Of a DNA stretch of 64,000 nucleotides, positions 43,352 to 52,889 are shown one piece after another. Every line of letters starts with the position of its first letter. Position 1 is the stretch's first letter. The notes under the pieces were generated by a model. That model did no database searches, was not told where the DNA came from, and saw only the letters and a program-made list of their open reading frames with translations. The translations under genes and the position numbers were made by a program. Source of the stretch: Algoriphagus sp. A40 (lineage in GTDB: Bacteria > Bacteroidota > Bacteroidia > Cytophagales > Cyclobacteriaceae); contig NZ_MUNY01000045.1 in NCBI RefSeq assembly GCF_002002735.1, forward strand, positions 62,001 through 126,000, written 5' to 3'.

Positions 43352-44304
43352 ATGGAAAATAAAATTGAAATATACAAGGTCAAGATGGCCAAACCCAAAT
43401 ATAAGTAAAGTTTGAACAGGACACTGTATGGTTATCTCAAGAGCAGTTTGTAAGTCTCTTTCAAAGAGATCAATCTGTAATTTCCCGACATATAAGGAAT
43501 ATATTCAATGAGGGAGAGCTTGATGAAAAAAGCAATATGCAAAAAATGCATATTGCTCTATCCGACAAACCCATAGCATTTTACAATTAAGATGTAATCA
43601 TTTCGGTTGGCTACCGTGTCAAATCGCCATAAGGAACTAAGTTTCGTATCTGGGCTACCCTACGACTAAAAGATTACCTGATAAAAGGATACGCTGTTAA
43701 CGAACAACGATTGGCACAAAAGCAGCAGGAAGTTCAAACCCTCAAGAACGGCATCAGAATCCTAAGTCGGGCAATTGAGCAAAAGGCCGAGGATCAAAAC
43801 CTGAGCTGCCTAAATCAATTTGCTAAGGGCTTAGAGCTCTTAGACGATTATGACCACGAAAACCTGGACAAAAAGGGTCTAAACAAGCGGCCTGCTGTAT
43901 TTCCTAGCCTGGAAGAATACCAGCAAGTGATATCCTCCATGCGTTCTGATTTTGAATCAGGAGTTTTTGGAAAAGAGAAAGATGGAAGCTTTGAAAGTGC
44001 CATTTCCCAGATCGGTAAAGGATTTGACAACGAGGATTTTCATCCTTCATTAGAGGAATAGGCAGCAACACTTTTGTACCTGATCGTCAAAAATCACGGG
44101 TTTATAGACGGGAATAAGCGGATAGCAGCGGCCTGTTTTCTTCTTTTTCTCCAGGCCAATCGAATGCTTTACGGCACAGAGGGAGACACCGTCATCAGCA
44201 ACGATGCGCTGGCTAGTTTGACGCTTTTCATCGCTTCCAGTAAGCCGGAAGAAATGGAAACCGTAAAGAAACTGGTGATCAGTGTGCTTAACAGGAACAT
44301 GTGA
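43352..44304 (+). pseudogene. Decayed RhuM-Fic/Doc family gene
   Basis: Reading through defects gives a RhuM protein fused to a Fic/Doc domain: WLSQEQFVSLFQRDQSVISRHI, then the middle TLKNGIRILSRAIEQKA, then HGFIDGNKRIAAACFLL (Fic core HxFxDGNKR; the His and the loop are intact). Lesions are a frameshift near 43385 after MENKIEIYKVK, TAA stops near 43407, 43591 and 43629, and a TAG near 44060. Each stop is one change from the expected sense codon (for example Gln or Leu). Fic/Doc proteins AMPylate or phosphorylate host targets and RhuM-Fic genes are common on mobile elements. Confidence 0.85.
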
Positions 44305-44513
44305 TTGGAGACTTAATCTGAATGGATGTCAGCTGGTCATGCCGTAAAATGCGCAGTTTTTGGTCTGTTCTTTATTATGAGCAATAAAGCGTCGCTCTAT
44401 AGCTCATTTATTTTGTGATTTTGAGTTATAGAAAATGGTATTAATCCTCATGAGGTGAATTTGGGGCAACAGAGTTCTCTGAATTTGGTGGAAGTCCAAC
44501 TAACTCGTCTGGA

Positions 44514-44651
44514 AGCGATGCCCTTGGCAGCTTGACGCTTTACATCGCATCCGGCGAGCCAGAAGAAATGAAAACTTTCAAAAACCTGGTGATCATTATG
44601 CTGAACAGTAACAGTGATTATGAGTGGTATGGGAAGCGTAACAGGATTTGA
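44514..44651 (+). pseudogene. Second remnant of the Fic-domain 3' end
   Basis: SDALGSLTLYIASGEPEEMKTFKNLVIIMLNSN repeats the last 35 residues of the gene just upstream (NDALASLTLFIASSKPEEMETVKKLVISVLNRN) with substitutions. It has no start or upstream body. It lies about 210 bp after the first copy and is followed by about 300 bp (to 44,949) in which I see nothing. Confidence 0.75.
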
Positions 44652-44949
44652 ACCAAACTCCATTTCAATCTGATTTTCTGACAGTTATTTCAACGAGTGC
44701 AACAGTGTTCACCGAATAATTCACCAGTTTCCAATTCCTCCTTATGATCCTGATTATGAAGTAAATATAAATTGAAATTTCGAAATACTAAGCAATTTGG
44801 AGAAATAATGAATCTGCCATAAAAATCTGTTTAAAAGTCCTCATAACCTCCCGAAAACCGCCAATAAATGGACGAGAATATTTCTAAGTTGCAAGGGTTT
44901 TGTATGAACACTCCATCAATCCATGCTGCTTTAAAAAAGGAGTCTCCAC

Positions 44950-45936
44950 CTACTTCGACTGATTTTCCAAAATTCTAATTCTCGAATCCAAATCCTTCAA
45001 TTGCCTATTCTCATTATTTAAATTTTCAATCGCCTTATCCTGGATCAACAGATACAGCGTCAACTCCTCAATTTTTTGAAGAAGTTTGGTATTTAGCTCA
45101 CCCAATTCCACTCCCTCAGCCTCCATTTCAGCAGCAGTCTCAATCTCAGGCAGGTGTTTATTGGCTTTGATAAAGGCCTCCAATTCTTCCAAAGGCATCA
45201 AACCGTAATCCTCTTCAAAAACAAAGTCAGCTCCGCTCATATCCACTTTGACTTCCCTTGCTCTTACTGTTCCGATCACGTCAAGTTTGTGCCCGGGTGC
45301 AGCAGTTCCAATACCAACATTCCCATTTGTGGTAATACGCAATCTCTCAATCCCCGAATCCGTAGTAAAGGACATAAAGCCTCCTGTTGTAGAGAATCCT
45401 CTATGAAACCGGATACCAGTATTTCTTGCAGTACCATATTCCATTCCCAACTCCGATAAAACTGAACCATCACTATTTACTGTTTGGTCTTGCCTTGTAA
45501 CCAAACGAAAATTTATATCAGCCCCATGAGCAAGAATAACTGACTGACCTGTGCCAGAGTGATTTACATGAAGTTTAACTAGTGGTGAAGTAGTCCCTAT
45601 CCCCACATTTCCGTCGTTCAGTATTGTCATACGGGTAGCACCGAAAACCACCGAAGGACCATTTGTTGTTTCAAACTTTAAACCGGTTCCATTACTTTGG
45701 CCTCCCGAACTTATGTATGCAAAATTATCTGAGACGCCTAAACCCCCTATCTGCAAGTATCTATTTTTCATAGTTGTAATCCGAACCATCCCGTCGACTT
45801 CAAGACTTTGTGCAGGAGAAGTTGTCCCTATCCCCACATTCCCAGTAGTTGGAAAAGTATTGTTTTGAGCCAACAGATTAAAATTGGTTACAAGGAGAAA
45901 GAACAATCCCCAAAATATTCTCAGTCGAGTTTTCAT
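44950..45936 (-). CDS. Secreted NVGIGT-repeat protein with S74-like C-terminal coiled coil
   Basis: 328 aa with a signal peptide (FWGLFFLLVTNFNLLAQ). Three NVGIGTTSP-type repeats (about 33, 109 and 206) occur in a beta-rich shaft resembling phage tail fibres. The C-terminus (about 217-328) has KLDVIGTVRAREVKVDMSGADF, MPLEELEAFIKANKHLPEIET and a heptad coiled coil (LLQKIEELTLYLL), the S74-like end common in Bacteroidetes surface proteins. Its start codon overlaps the stop of the preceding paralogue by one base (TAATG). A trimeric surface fibre or adhesin is likely. No phage genes are nearby. Confidence 0.82.
   Translation of the reverse strand: MKTRLRIFWGLFFLLVTNFNLLAQNNTFPTTGNVGIGTTSPAQSLEVDGMVRITTMKNRYLQIGGLGVSDNFAYISSGGQSNGTGLKFETTNGPSVVFGATRMTILNDGNVGIGTTSPLVKLHVNHSGTGQSVILAHGADINFRLVTRQDQTVNSDGSVLSELGMEYGTARNTGIRFHRGFSTTGGFMSFTTDSGIERLRITTNGNVGIGTAAPGHKLDVIGTVRAREVKVDMSGADFVFEEDYGLMPLEELEAFIKANKHLPEIETAAEMEAEGVELGELNTKLLQKIEELTLYLLIQDKAIENLNNENRQLKDLDSRIRILENQSK
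45061..45288. repeat. 228-bp near-identical 3' coding repeat (copy 1)
   Basis: The 3' part of this NVGIGT gene matches 45999-46226, the same length with only scattered differences. It covers the S74-like C-terminal domain. This is recent duplication or ongoing gene conversion. Confidence 0.8.
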
Positions 45937-46550
45937 TAGTTTTTTTGATTTGATTTCAATTCTTCAATTTCCTTTTTAAGACCAATTACATATAGGGTCA
46001 ACTCCTCGATCTTTTGAAGAAGCTTGGTATTTAGCTCACCCAATTCCACTCCCTCAGCCTGCATTTCCGCTGCTGTCTCAATCTCAGGCAAGTGTTTTTT
46101 GGCGTTGATAAAAACCTCCAATTCCTCCAAAGGCATCAAGCCGTAATCCTTTTCAAAAACAAAGTCAGCTCCGCTCATATCCACTTTGACTTCTCTTGCC
46201 CTTATTGTTCCAATCACGTCCAGTTTATAGGAAGGGTTTGCAGTTCCAATCCCAATATTGCCAGTTGAACCTTTAATAAATAAAAAATTATGCCCCCCAC
46301 CTCTGGCATCAATTTCGAAATCAATGGGTATACCTGAAGGGACATCGGATTTCTTTACCAGATCAATTAATAATCCATAGGAGGGAGCATTGTAAATAGC
46401 AGACTTGGTATAAAGGCCCGTGCCAGTTGATGTAAATTGTAAAGGTTGTTCTCCATATAAAGTAATTGACTCCTGTGAATGGGCATTAATGGACGAGGTG
46501 AGCAAGAATGATACGCTAATTGCTTTCAGGTAATTGTTCAAACGTGACAT
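45936..46550 (-). CDS. Short NVGIGT-repeat secreted protein, paralogue
   Basis: 204 aa with a signal peptide (LKAISVSFLLTSSINAHSQ) and one NIGIGTANPS repeat (about 97), then the same C-terminal module as its neighbour (KLDVIGTIRAREVKVDMSGADF, MPLEELEVFINAKKHLPEIET, coiled coil ending ELKSNQKN). It is a shortened version of the 328-residue protein, lacking two of its repeats. Its stop codon overlaps the start of the next gene, so both are translated from one mRNA. Confidence 0.8.
   Translation of the reverse strand: MSRLNNYLKAISVSFLLTSSINAHSQESITLYGEQPLQFTSTGTGLYTKSAIYNAPSYGLLIDLVKKSDVPSGIPIDFEIDARGGGHNFLFIKGSTGNIGIGTANPSYKLDVIGTIRAREVKVDMSGADFVFEKDYGLMPLEELEVFINAKKHLPEIETAAEMQAEGVELGELNTKLLQKIEELTLYVIGLKKEIEELKSNQKN
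45999..46226. repeat. 228-bp near-identical 3' coding repeat (copy 2)
   Basis: This is the counterpart of 45061-45288 in the shorter NVGIGT gene. Two direct copies about 940 bp apart could recombine and delete or swap the tip-encoding segment between them. Confidence 0.8.
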
Positions 46551-46598
46551 ACTATTGATTTAATTATCTATTTATTTAATTATTTAATTACTTAATCA

Positions 46599-48011
46599 TT
46601 ATAGAAAATCAGGTGACAATACTTCTGTCTGATTGTCCAGCTTCTGCTGAATTTTGTCAGTGGGAACTTTATCCTTATACTCCTTTAGATCGATCTCCTT
46701 CATTCTTCCAATTTTCAGTCCTTTCAACTCAAACCCGATCTTTAATTGAAAAGGCGAATTGGAAAGGCTTTTGGATTCATTGTAGGCCGGATTCCAGCTG
46801 GTCAGTACCACAGACTGGATTCGTTTTCCAATGGGAATGACCCGGCCAAATCCCAAACCGGTGTTCCATTCCATCCCCTCATAATCCATATCATCAAACC
46901 CAACCGGATAATTCACTTCGATATTCACGCGGGCCAGTTCTGTCTTCACAAACCAGTTGCCCTTGGCAAACCGGACGCTCAGCTTTGCTCCCTGTCCAGT
47001 CCGGGTAAGTTCTTTACTGTCCTCAAAGTCCCTCCGAAAGACGATTCCTCCAAAGGCTTCCAGCTGATGGGTAAATCGGTAGCTCAATCCTGCATCTGCG
47101 TAAACTCCCTCCCCAAATGAGGTAAGAGGATCATACCAGGCGTACAAACCCAGTCTTTCCAGGAATCCGGCATCCTTCAGTTCGTTTTCTTCCCAGAGGT
47201 CAAACTTTGGTTTAGTCATTGCTTCCTGAATGACTTCGATATTCCCAAGCGAGTCAAACTTCAGTTTGGAGAATTTGCCCTTGAATTCTTGGACATAGGT
47301 ATCGGACAAATGAAGGGCTTTTTCCTTTGCCATAGATTTGGCCTGATCGAAGGAAAGGTCAGCGGGTACTCCTTCCTTGACCAACTTTTCCAAAGCCCCT
47401 TTCCCGTAAAAGTCCGGGATCTTAGCCTGTGCCGGATCCCAGTATTCTGTCAGTGTTCCGGTCAATACCTGCTCTACCTTGGGCATGATCCATTCATTCG
47501 TCAGTGCCTTAAGGTTTTCTTCATTCTGATCCAGCAAGGCCTCCAGACCTTCGAAGTCTTTGATTTTGGCTAAACTCGCTTGGGACTGCTTCACGCGTTC
47601 CAAGGTCATGGATGCGGCATTCCGAATCTCTCCTCCTGGGATATCTTCGCTTTCGATCAGGCTTTTCAGTACCTGAGCCTCTTTTTCAAGAATTATTCTC
47701 CCCTGCTCTTTCGCTACTAAAATCAGGCTGTCTCTTTGGGTGCTGTCCTGCACAAGGCCTTTGATTTCGTTAAGCTCATTTTTCAGGGATTCGTAAGATT
47801 TCCTCAGAGATTGGATCTGTTTCAATTCTTCCAGATAGGGGATTTCAGGCTTACCTGATAAAGCACCCAGCCCTTCTCCCATTGGAAGTTTTCCGGTCAA
47901 TCCCTGCAATCCCGGCTTCTCAACAGGGAGGGACTTCGGAAGGCCTTGTCCTAGTAAAGAATTTATGGAAAAAGCCAAGATGAAGAATAGGTAAAGAGGA
48001 AATAGTTTCAT
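46599..48011 (-). CDS. Secreted coiled-coil plus beta-barrel-like hypothetical protein
   Basis: 470 aa from the ATG at 48011 (MKLFPLYLFFILAFSINSLLG signal peptide). Residues about 55-175 are strongly heptad-like helix (LEELKQIQSLRKSYESLKNEL, VLKSLIESED). From about 290 the protein is beta-rich and aromatic (GVYADAGLSYRFTHQLEAFGGIVFRRDF, GNWFVKTELARVNI), ending with the FQLKIGFELKG strand, like an outer-membrane barrel. Not a recognised family. It lies between the RHS genes and the NVGIGT genes on the same strand and could anchor the surface assembly. Confidence 0.72.
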   Translation of the reverse strand: MKLFPLYLFFILAFSINSLLGQGLPKSLPVEKPGLQGLTGKLPMGEGLGALSGKPEIPYLEELKQIQSLRKSYESLKNELNEIKGLVQDSTQRDSLILVAKEQGRIILEKEAQVLKSLIESEDIPGGEIRNAASMTLERVKQSQASLAKIKDFEGLEALLDQNEENLKALTNEWIMPKVEQVLTGTLTEYWDPAQAKIPDFYGKGALEKLVKEGVPADLSFDQAKSMAKEKALHLSDTYVQEFKGKFSKLKFDSLGNIEVIQEAMTKPKFDLWEENELKDAGFLERLGLYAWYDPLTSFGEGVYADAGLSYRFTHQLEAFGGIVFRRDFEDSKELTRTGQGAKLSVRFAKGNWFVKTELARVNIEVNYPVGFDDMDYEGMEWNTGLGFGRVIPIGKRIQSVVLTSWNPAYNESKSLSNSPFQLKIGFELKGLKIGRMKEIDLKEYKDKVPTDKIQQKLDNQTEVLSPDFL

Positions 48012-48134
48012 CAATATTTAGATAGTAATCCCCATGTTAAACTGTCAATTTTATGTTTCTATTTACTCTTATTTTAAATTTACAATCTCATCTGAAACTT
48101 AAAATCCCACATTATATAAAGGAGTAAATGTTCA

Positions 48135-48148
48135 CCGACAGCTGTCGG
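48135..48148. repeat. Short palindromic hairpin (REP-like)
   Basis: CCGACAGCTGTCGG is a perfect palindrome in the noncoding gap after the 89-residue gene. Its arms match those of the palindrome inserted in a Fic remnant at 58883-58900 (CCCGAC-GAAT-GTCGGG). Confidence 0.5.
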
Positions 48149-48204
48149 GTTACAACTAGTTCTGAACTTCTTTCCTCTAAATTAAAAGGAGAGATAACTC
48201 CTTG

Positions 48205-48474
48205 TTAAAACAACTTCGTTATTATTTTATTCCCAACTTTTAACCATACCCAAAACAAGGAAACAAACACTAATGACGTAAAAGGAGTAAATAACACTAA
48301 AACTAAAAATCCCTTTAAACCATAAACCGCTTCATCATTTAAGTTTACTGGATATAATCCGATCAATGAAAATCCCCCAAGTATTATCATAAAAAATAAA
48401 TTTCCAAAAAGGAAATTCACAAACAATAATTTGAAAAGGCTAACCGGTAATCTTGACACATCTTTCAATTTCAT
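48205..48474 (-). CDS. Small two-helix membrane protein, candidate immunity protein
   Basis: 89 aa with two predicted membrane helices (about 13-40, SLFKLLFVNFLFGNLFFMII; about 52-80, GLKGFLVLVLFTPFTSLVFV) and a Lys-rich end. No family recognised. It starts 5 bp after the RHS protein's stop codon, is AT-rich like the RHS tip, and occupies the position immunity genes take after polymorphic toxins. A membrane immunity protein suggests that the tip domain acts on membranes. This is inference from position and topology. Confidence 0.65.
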   Translation of the reverse strand: MKLKDVSRLPVSLFKLLFVNFLFGNLFFMIILGGFSLIGLYPVNLNDEAVYGLKGFLVLVLFTPFTSLVFVSLFWVWLKVGNKIITKLF

Positions 48475-48479
48475 AATTT

Positions 48480-51400
48480 TTATTTATTTAATTCTGAGAA
48501 ATAGCTATAAGTAGCACCTAATAATTTACTAAAACCTTTACTTGCATTCCCTAAATTTACACTAAATCCTACTTTTAAATATGGCAAAGTATAGGAAACT
48601 CCAACAACTGCTGAGTTACTCGCATTTAAATTAAAATTGTTTTCTCCAAAATTACTTTTGCCCGTTACAGATAAAATATCAGTTGGACCATAATTCACCC
48701 CATTTGAATCATTTTTTAAGTTGGTTTTTACTCCGGAAACCCCAGCTTCAACATTTACATCACCAAAAGATGCAACTATTCCTGCAGTTGCTATCTCAGA
48801 AACTGCTTCCTCCCCATTTGATGTCATACTAGCATCCACATTAACAGCTGCTAATTTAACTGCTAATGATGCAGGCCCTAACTGTCCCGATATTTTTGAA
48901 CCTAGTAAGACCCCAGTTACACTAACCTCATAATCGAAAACGTTTAGTAATAATTCTGAAGCTTCTGCAAAAGACTCTCTTACATTTTGGGATGGATCAT
49001 ATTTCCCGAAAACAGAATTTGTGCAATTTCGACAATTCTCCGTAGTTTTTTGATCTTTTCCCTTTTGATCTCCTCTTCCCCCACCATTCGGAGCGATAGC
49101 AGAATTTGCATCTTCAGGGGCAATATATCCATCTACTGTTATACCTCCCATCACCGAATACGCCTCCATCCCATCAGGATCTATAAATCGAAGCGGATTG
49201 TTCAGCGCATAGTTATAGGGAGAATGCCTTCTTGCCTTTTCTGCTAAGGGATCAACCACTGCCCATCTCCCGATAGCCGGATCATACATCCTGGCCCCAT
49301 AGTCGTAATACTGAAGACCATTGTCTTCGATCAGTTCCTTGCCGTTGTAGAGGTACTTATTCTTCTTCACTCCGGCATACTCATACCCGATCCCGGTCAG
49401 CTCCAATCCCCAAGGATCGTAATGGGTCTCCTGCACCAAGAGCGATCCCTGACTTAAGACCCGGAAGTTGTCAAACCAGACATCCTGTTCCGTCTCATTG
49501 ACCACGAAGGTTTCAATATAGCCATTTTTCCTGATCGCCAGTTTCTCCTCCAGCTCCTCATGCTGGTTGGCAGCGTTTCTGGATAGGACCTTCTTGCCGA
49601 CTTCGTATCGGTTGCTGTCCTGGTCATACAGCGCATAGATCAGGTAGGCTTCCGGCGTCTCCTTCTTCAGCAGATCCTTGGCTACGATATCCACCAGATT
49701 CAGTACTGCGATCGGGTTGGCACCACCCGCCATTTTGGTATTCAGCCCCAGTTCGTTCAGCTGGTCGAGCAGGGCGGTCTTTCCTCCCATCGTGGCAAAG
49801 CTGGCTTCGTTGACCCTCGCCTTCTTTTTATCCAGAAACTTTCCGTGCACGGACAGCGTCACACTGTCACCTTCGAAGATCTCCTGCGAGGTTCCCGGGC
49901 CGACCATCTCTCCCCTGTCGGCATTCAGCCAGGCCACTTCCTGCCCCCCTTGCGTGACGTTGTGTTTGGGTTCCCGCTTCCGTGTCGGTTTGATCTGTGT
50001 AAACAGGCTTTCTTCCTCTTCCGCATTGGCCTGCTCCATGGTGGCAATCCGGGCATTGGCGGTGGGGTTTCTGATCACCTGACGGACGTTGCCCAGGTGA
50101 TCCTTCAGGTAGTACTCGTAAAACAGGCCTCCTACTTCGGACACCACCCGGCCTTCCTCATGGATCAGGTAATCCAGGGCACCGTTTTGGTACACAAATT
50201 CCCCGATGTAATCCTGGGTTGTGGTCAATACCCCACTGGTGTTGTACACTTTTTGTCTCAGCTTAACCCCTTCCGCATCGTAGGCAAAGCTAATCTTGGC
50301 CCCGGTACTGAAGGTAATTTCAGAAGGGAGGTTCAGGTGGTTGTAGGTAATGTTGCTGATCTGTTTGTCCGCATTGGTTTTCAGATTCCCGTTGACATCG
50401 TAGGTATAGGCCGTGGTGCTACGGTCTTTGAAGTCCTTGGAGGTATAGGCCTGCGATGCGTATCCGTCGGTGACCTGCGTCAGCTTGTTGCTGTTGGCAG
50501 AATAAGTGTAGATCAATTGATCTACTAGCCCATAAGTGGTTGCAGTTCTTTGGTTATTTCTGTGAAGAGTGTCGATATTTCCGTTGGCATCATATCTGAT
50601 TTTTGAAAGCGTATACCAATCTGTTTCATTGGGAGCGGAATAATTGGCCGCAATGATCCGGTTGGCTTTGTCATACATATAATTGTAGGTTCTTACCTTC
50701 GGGGTCTCTGTGGTCACCGACTTGCCGCTCCAGTCGATCCGTGAGATGTTTCCGTTCCAGTTGTTGAATGTACCCCCTGTTTCGTAGTAGTTGGTCTGTT
50801 TGTATCCTTCCGTCAGCCCGCTGCCAAGCGTCTTCAGCCAGCCTCTGATGTTGTAGGTGTAGGTCTGATTCCCGCTCGGAAGCTGCGGAAAGGCCTTGGT
50901 GGTTAATTGCCCAAGGTCATTGTAGCTGTTCAGCACGATCGTTTTAGCCGTATGTGCACCGATTTTGTGAGTGACATTGGCCAAGTGTCCTGCCACGTTG
51001 TAAGTGTATGTTCTCAATACTTCCTGTCCCACAGCACTTCCGTTGGCTGCAAGCGTCTGAGTCGGCTGGTTCTCGAAGTTGTAGGCGGTGGAAGTTCTCA
51101 CATAGCCACCGTAGAGCTGCTGGGCAATCGTCTGGATCATCCGCCCCTTGTAGTCATAATAGATGGCGGTGGTGAAAAACTGCCCCGTATCCAAGTTCTT
51201 CACTTTCTTTCCAGTTTGGAGGCCGTGAGTTCTGGTACTAGCCTGAGCGTCAAATCCAGAATAGATCCCCGAGGGGGCCAGGTATGAGAACCCAGTCAAA
51301 AGCTGATAGCTGTCATAGTAATTCACCGTCAAAATCTCCCCTTCGTCTGTGGGCCAGGCTCCGGCAGACCCCGATGTGGCGGATCCGATTCTGGCGGTAA

Positions 51401-52889
51401 AGGTCCGATCCCCATTGGCACTGAAAGTAAAACCATTTTGCAGGGTAATGGTTGAAGAGGCGACGTATTCATTATATCCGTCGTATTTGGCAGAAGTAAT
51501 TGTCGACCCCGTCTTGATATTGGCAGTGTTGGCGTTGACCGCCGCATTGTTGGTCCCTATACCCAGGTTGGTCTGCAATGTTGCGAAGGTAGTGGCATCC
51601 ACCGTAATCCCTGTCATCAGCACCCTGCCCAGTGCGTCGTATTTAGTATAAAGCCATTTGTTGGAAGCCCGAAGAATACCATCCTGGAAGCCAACCAGAC
51701 GGTCTTGACTGTCGTACAGCATGTACTCCACCGCTTTTCCAGGCATCCGTTTCTCGACCATCCGACCCCGGCCGTCATAGGTATAGCGGAAATACAATCC
51801 ATCGGCCAGCGCGACGTCTGTGCTGGTAGTGCTCAACCAGCTAGCCGCTGCGATGGTCTCCACTGCCTTGGGCGGGATCACCACACGCAACCTTCCAAAG
51901 GCATCATAGACATAATGTGTGCTTAGCCAGCCTGTATAGTCCACTCCAGGACTGGTGGCAATCTGGACTTTCTTTAGGATAAGCCGCCCCAATTTGTCCT
52001 TGTATTCAATTGTTTTTTGCAAGTTTTCATCAACGGTTTCAAATTTCGAAAGTGCGCCAACAGGATAAGTCGTGGAAGTTATGGGCATTCCATTTGAATT
52101 CACCGTCCAAAGTCTCACCACGTCCCCAGATCCATTGGTATTTTCGTTGAGCTGGATTTCCTTTCCAATCCAAGGCGTCCCTGGTACACCCTGTTTAGTG
52201 ATCCTGTTAATTGGAGAAGCCTCATAGGTCTTGTCTGCATATCCGCGGCTGTCTGTATACTGGGCCGTATAAAAGCTACTATGCAGGGTAGTCGCCGTCG
52301 AACGGTAAAGCCCCGGACTGGTGCTGCTGTTGGCGAACGGCAAATAATCACGGTAAGGCCGTCCATAGGCATCATACACTACAGGAGTTACCAAATCCAA
52401 GCCATTTACGGAAGCCTGGATTGCCACCTGCTGATTCACCCTTCCAAGTCCATCATGGTAGGTTGTCGCTTTATAAGAGGTCGCCTGTGGCGAATTCCTT
52501 AATTCGAAATCACCGCTCAGGGGAACCCTTGCATCATATTCCCGGGTCCAATTGCGGTTCTCGGCATAATAATTAACCCTTATGGGAACTTTTGCCGTAA
52601 GGCAAGCCGTAGAAGTATGGTAGTAAGCCAAATAATATGTCGCGCTGGCTGATAGTGTAGTGGCGAAAGATTGAGAGGTTCCGACCTGGGTCGTTCCATC
52701 TGGACCAAACCAGCGGTAGCCAAAACCCGTAGGAGCCGGATTTGCTATCAATGTTACCAGTTGAATTGTATCAATATTTACAGAAGGAGCGGAGGGAGTG
52801 ACTGTCACACAGACGGAGGAGGACACCACCTGGGCCTCTGCTCGAAATAAAGCTGCCCAAAGGATTAATAGAAAAGCAATTCTCTTCAT
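48480..52889 (-). CDS. DUF6443/RHS-repeat polymorphic effector-type protein
   Basis: 1,469 aa. Signal peptide (1-20, RAEAQ end), an Ig-like domain (about 28-105), a DUF6443-like segment starting NRNWTREYDARVPLSGDF, many YD repeats (for example YVYDAFGRLRVVIPP, YTYDGRGRMVEKRMPG, YDALGRVLMTG) and the RHS core end YDYGARMYDPAIGRWAVVDPL ... NYALNNPLRFIDPDGM (Met 1241). After that, 228 residues (48480-49166) share nothing with the core: a Gly-rich linker, a CRNC motif and Ala/Ser/Val-rich segments ending YTLPYLKVGFSVNLG. Base composition turns AT-rich at this junction. It likely forms a shell with a variable toxic tip. Confidence 0.88.
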   Translation of the reverse strand: MKRIAFLLILWAALFRAEAQVVSSSVCVTVTPSAPSVNIDTIQLVTLIANPAPTGFGYRWFGPDGTTQVGTSQSFATTLSASATYYLAYYHTSTACLTAKVPIRVNYYAENRNWTREYDARVPLSGDFELRNSPQATSYKATTYHDGLGRVNQQVAIQASVNGLDLVTPVVYDAYGRPYRDYLPFANSSTSPGLYRSTATTLHSSFYTAQYTDSRGYADKTYEASPINRITKQGVPGTPWIGKEIQLNENTNGSGDVVRLWTVNSNGMPITSTTYPVGALSKFETVDENLQKTIEYKDKLGRLILKKVQIATSPGVDYTGWLSTHYVYDAFGRLRVVIPPKAVETIAAASWLSTTSTDVALADGLYFRYTYDGRGRMVEKRMPGKAVEYMLYDSQDRLVGFQDGILRASNKWLYTKYDALGRVLMTGITVDATTFATLQTNLGIGTNNAAVNANTANIKTGSTITSAKYDGYNEYVASSTITLQNGFTFSANGDRTFTARIGSATSGSAGAWPTDEGEILTVNYYDSYQLLTGFSYLAPSGIYSGFDAQASTRTHGLQTGKKVKNLDTGQFFTTAIYYDYKGRMIQTIAQQLYGGYVRTSTAYNFENQPTQTLAANGSAVGQEVLRTYTYNVAGHLANVTHKIGAHTAKTIVLNSYNDLGQLTTKAFPQLPSGNQTYTYNIRGWLKTLGSGLTEGYKQTNYYETGGTFNNWNGNISRIDWSGKSVTTETPKVRTYNYMYDKANRIIAANYSAPNETDWYTLSKIRYDANGNIDTLHRNNQRTATTYGLVDQLIYTYSANSNKLTQVTDGYASQAYTSKDFKDRSTTAYTYDVNGNLKTNADKQISNITYNHLNLPSEITFSTGAKISFAYDAEGVKLRQKVYNTSGVLTTTQDYIGEFVYQNGALDYLIHEEGRVVSEVGGLFYEYYLKDHLGNVRQVIRNPTANARIATMEQANAEEEESLFTQIKPTRKREPKHNVTQGGQEVAWLNADRGEMVGPGTSQEIFEGDSVTLSVHGKFLDKKKARVNEASFATMGGKTALLDQLNELGLNTKMAGGANPIAVLNLVDIVAKDLLKKETPEAYLIYALYDQDSNRYEVGKKVLSRNAANQHEELEEKLAIRKNGYIETFVVNETEQDVWFDNFRVLSQGSLLVQETHYDPWGLELTGIGYEYAGVKKNKYLYNGKELIEDNGLQYYDYGARMYDPAIGRWAVVDPLAEKARRHSPYNYALNNPLRFIDPDGMEAYSVMGGITVDGYIAPEDANSAIAPNGGGRGDQKGKDQKTTENCRNCTNSVFGKYDPSQNVRESFAEASELLLNVFDYEVSVTGVLLGSKISGQLGPASLAVKLAAVNVDASMTSNGEEAVSEIATAGIVASFGDVNVEAGVSGVKTNLKNDSNGVNYGPTDILSVTGKSNFGENNFNLNASNSAVVGVSYTLPYLKVGFSVNLGNASKGFSKLLGATYSYFSELNK

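Noticed and set aside
43352..44304. In-frame stop codons as a sign of recoding
   Set aside because: All other genes in the window use normal stops, a frameshift is also present, and the stops are one-base changes from expected sense codons, so decay is the simple reading.
49845..50528. Long open frame of 227 codons on the plus strand opposite the RHS gene
   Set aside because: It is antisense to the repeat-rich, higher-GC RHS core, lacks any family resemblance or signal, and other antisense frames of similar kind occur across the same gene.
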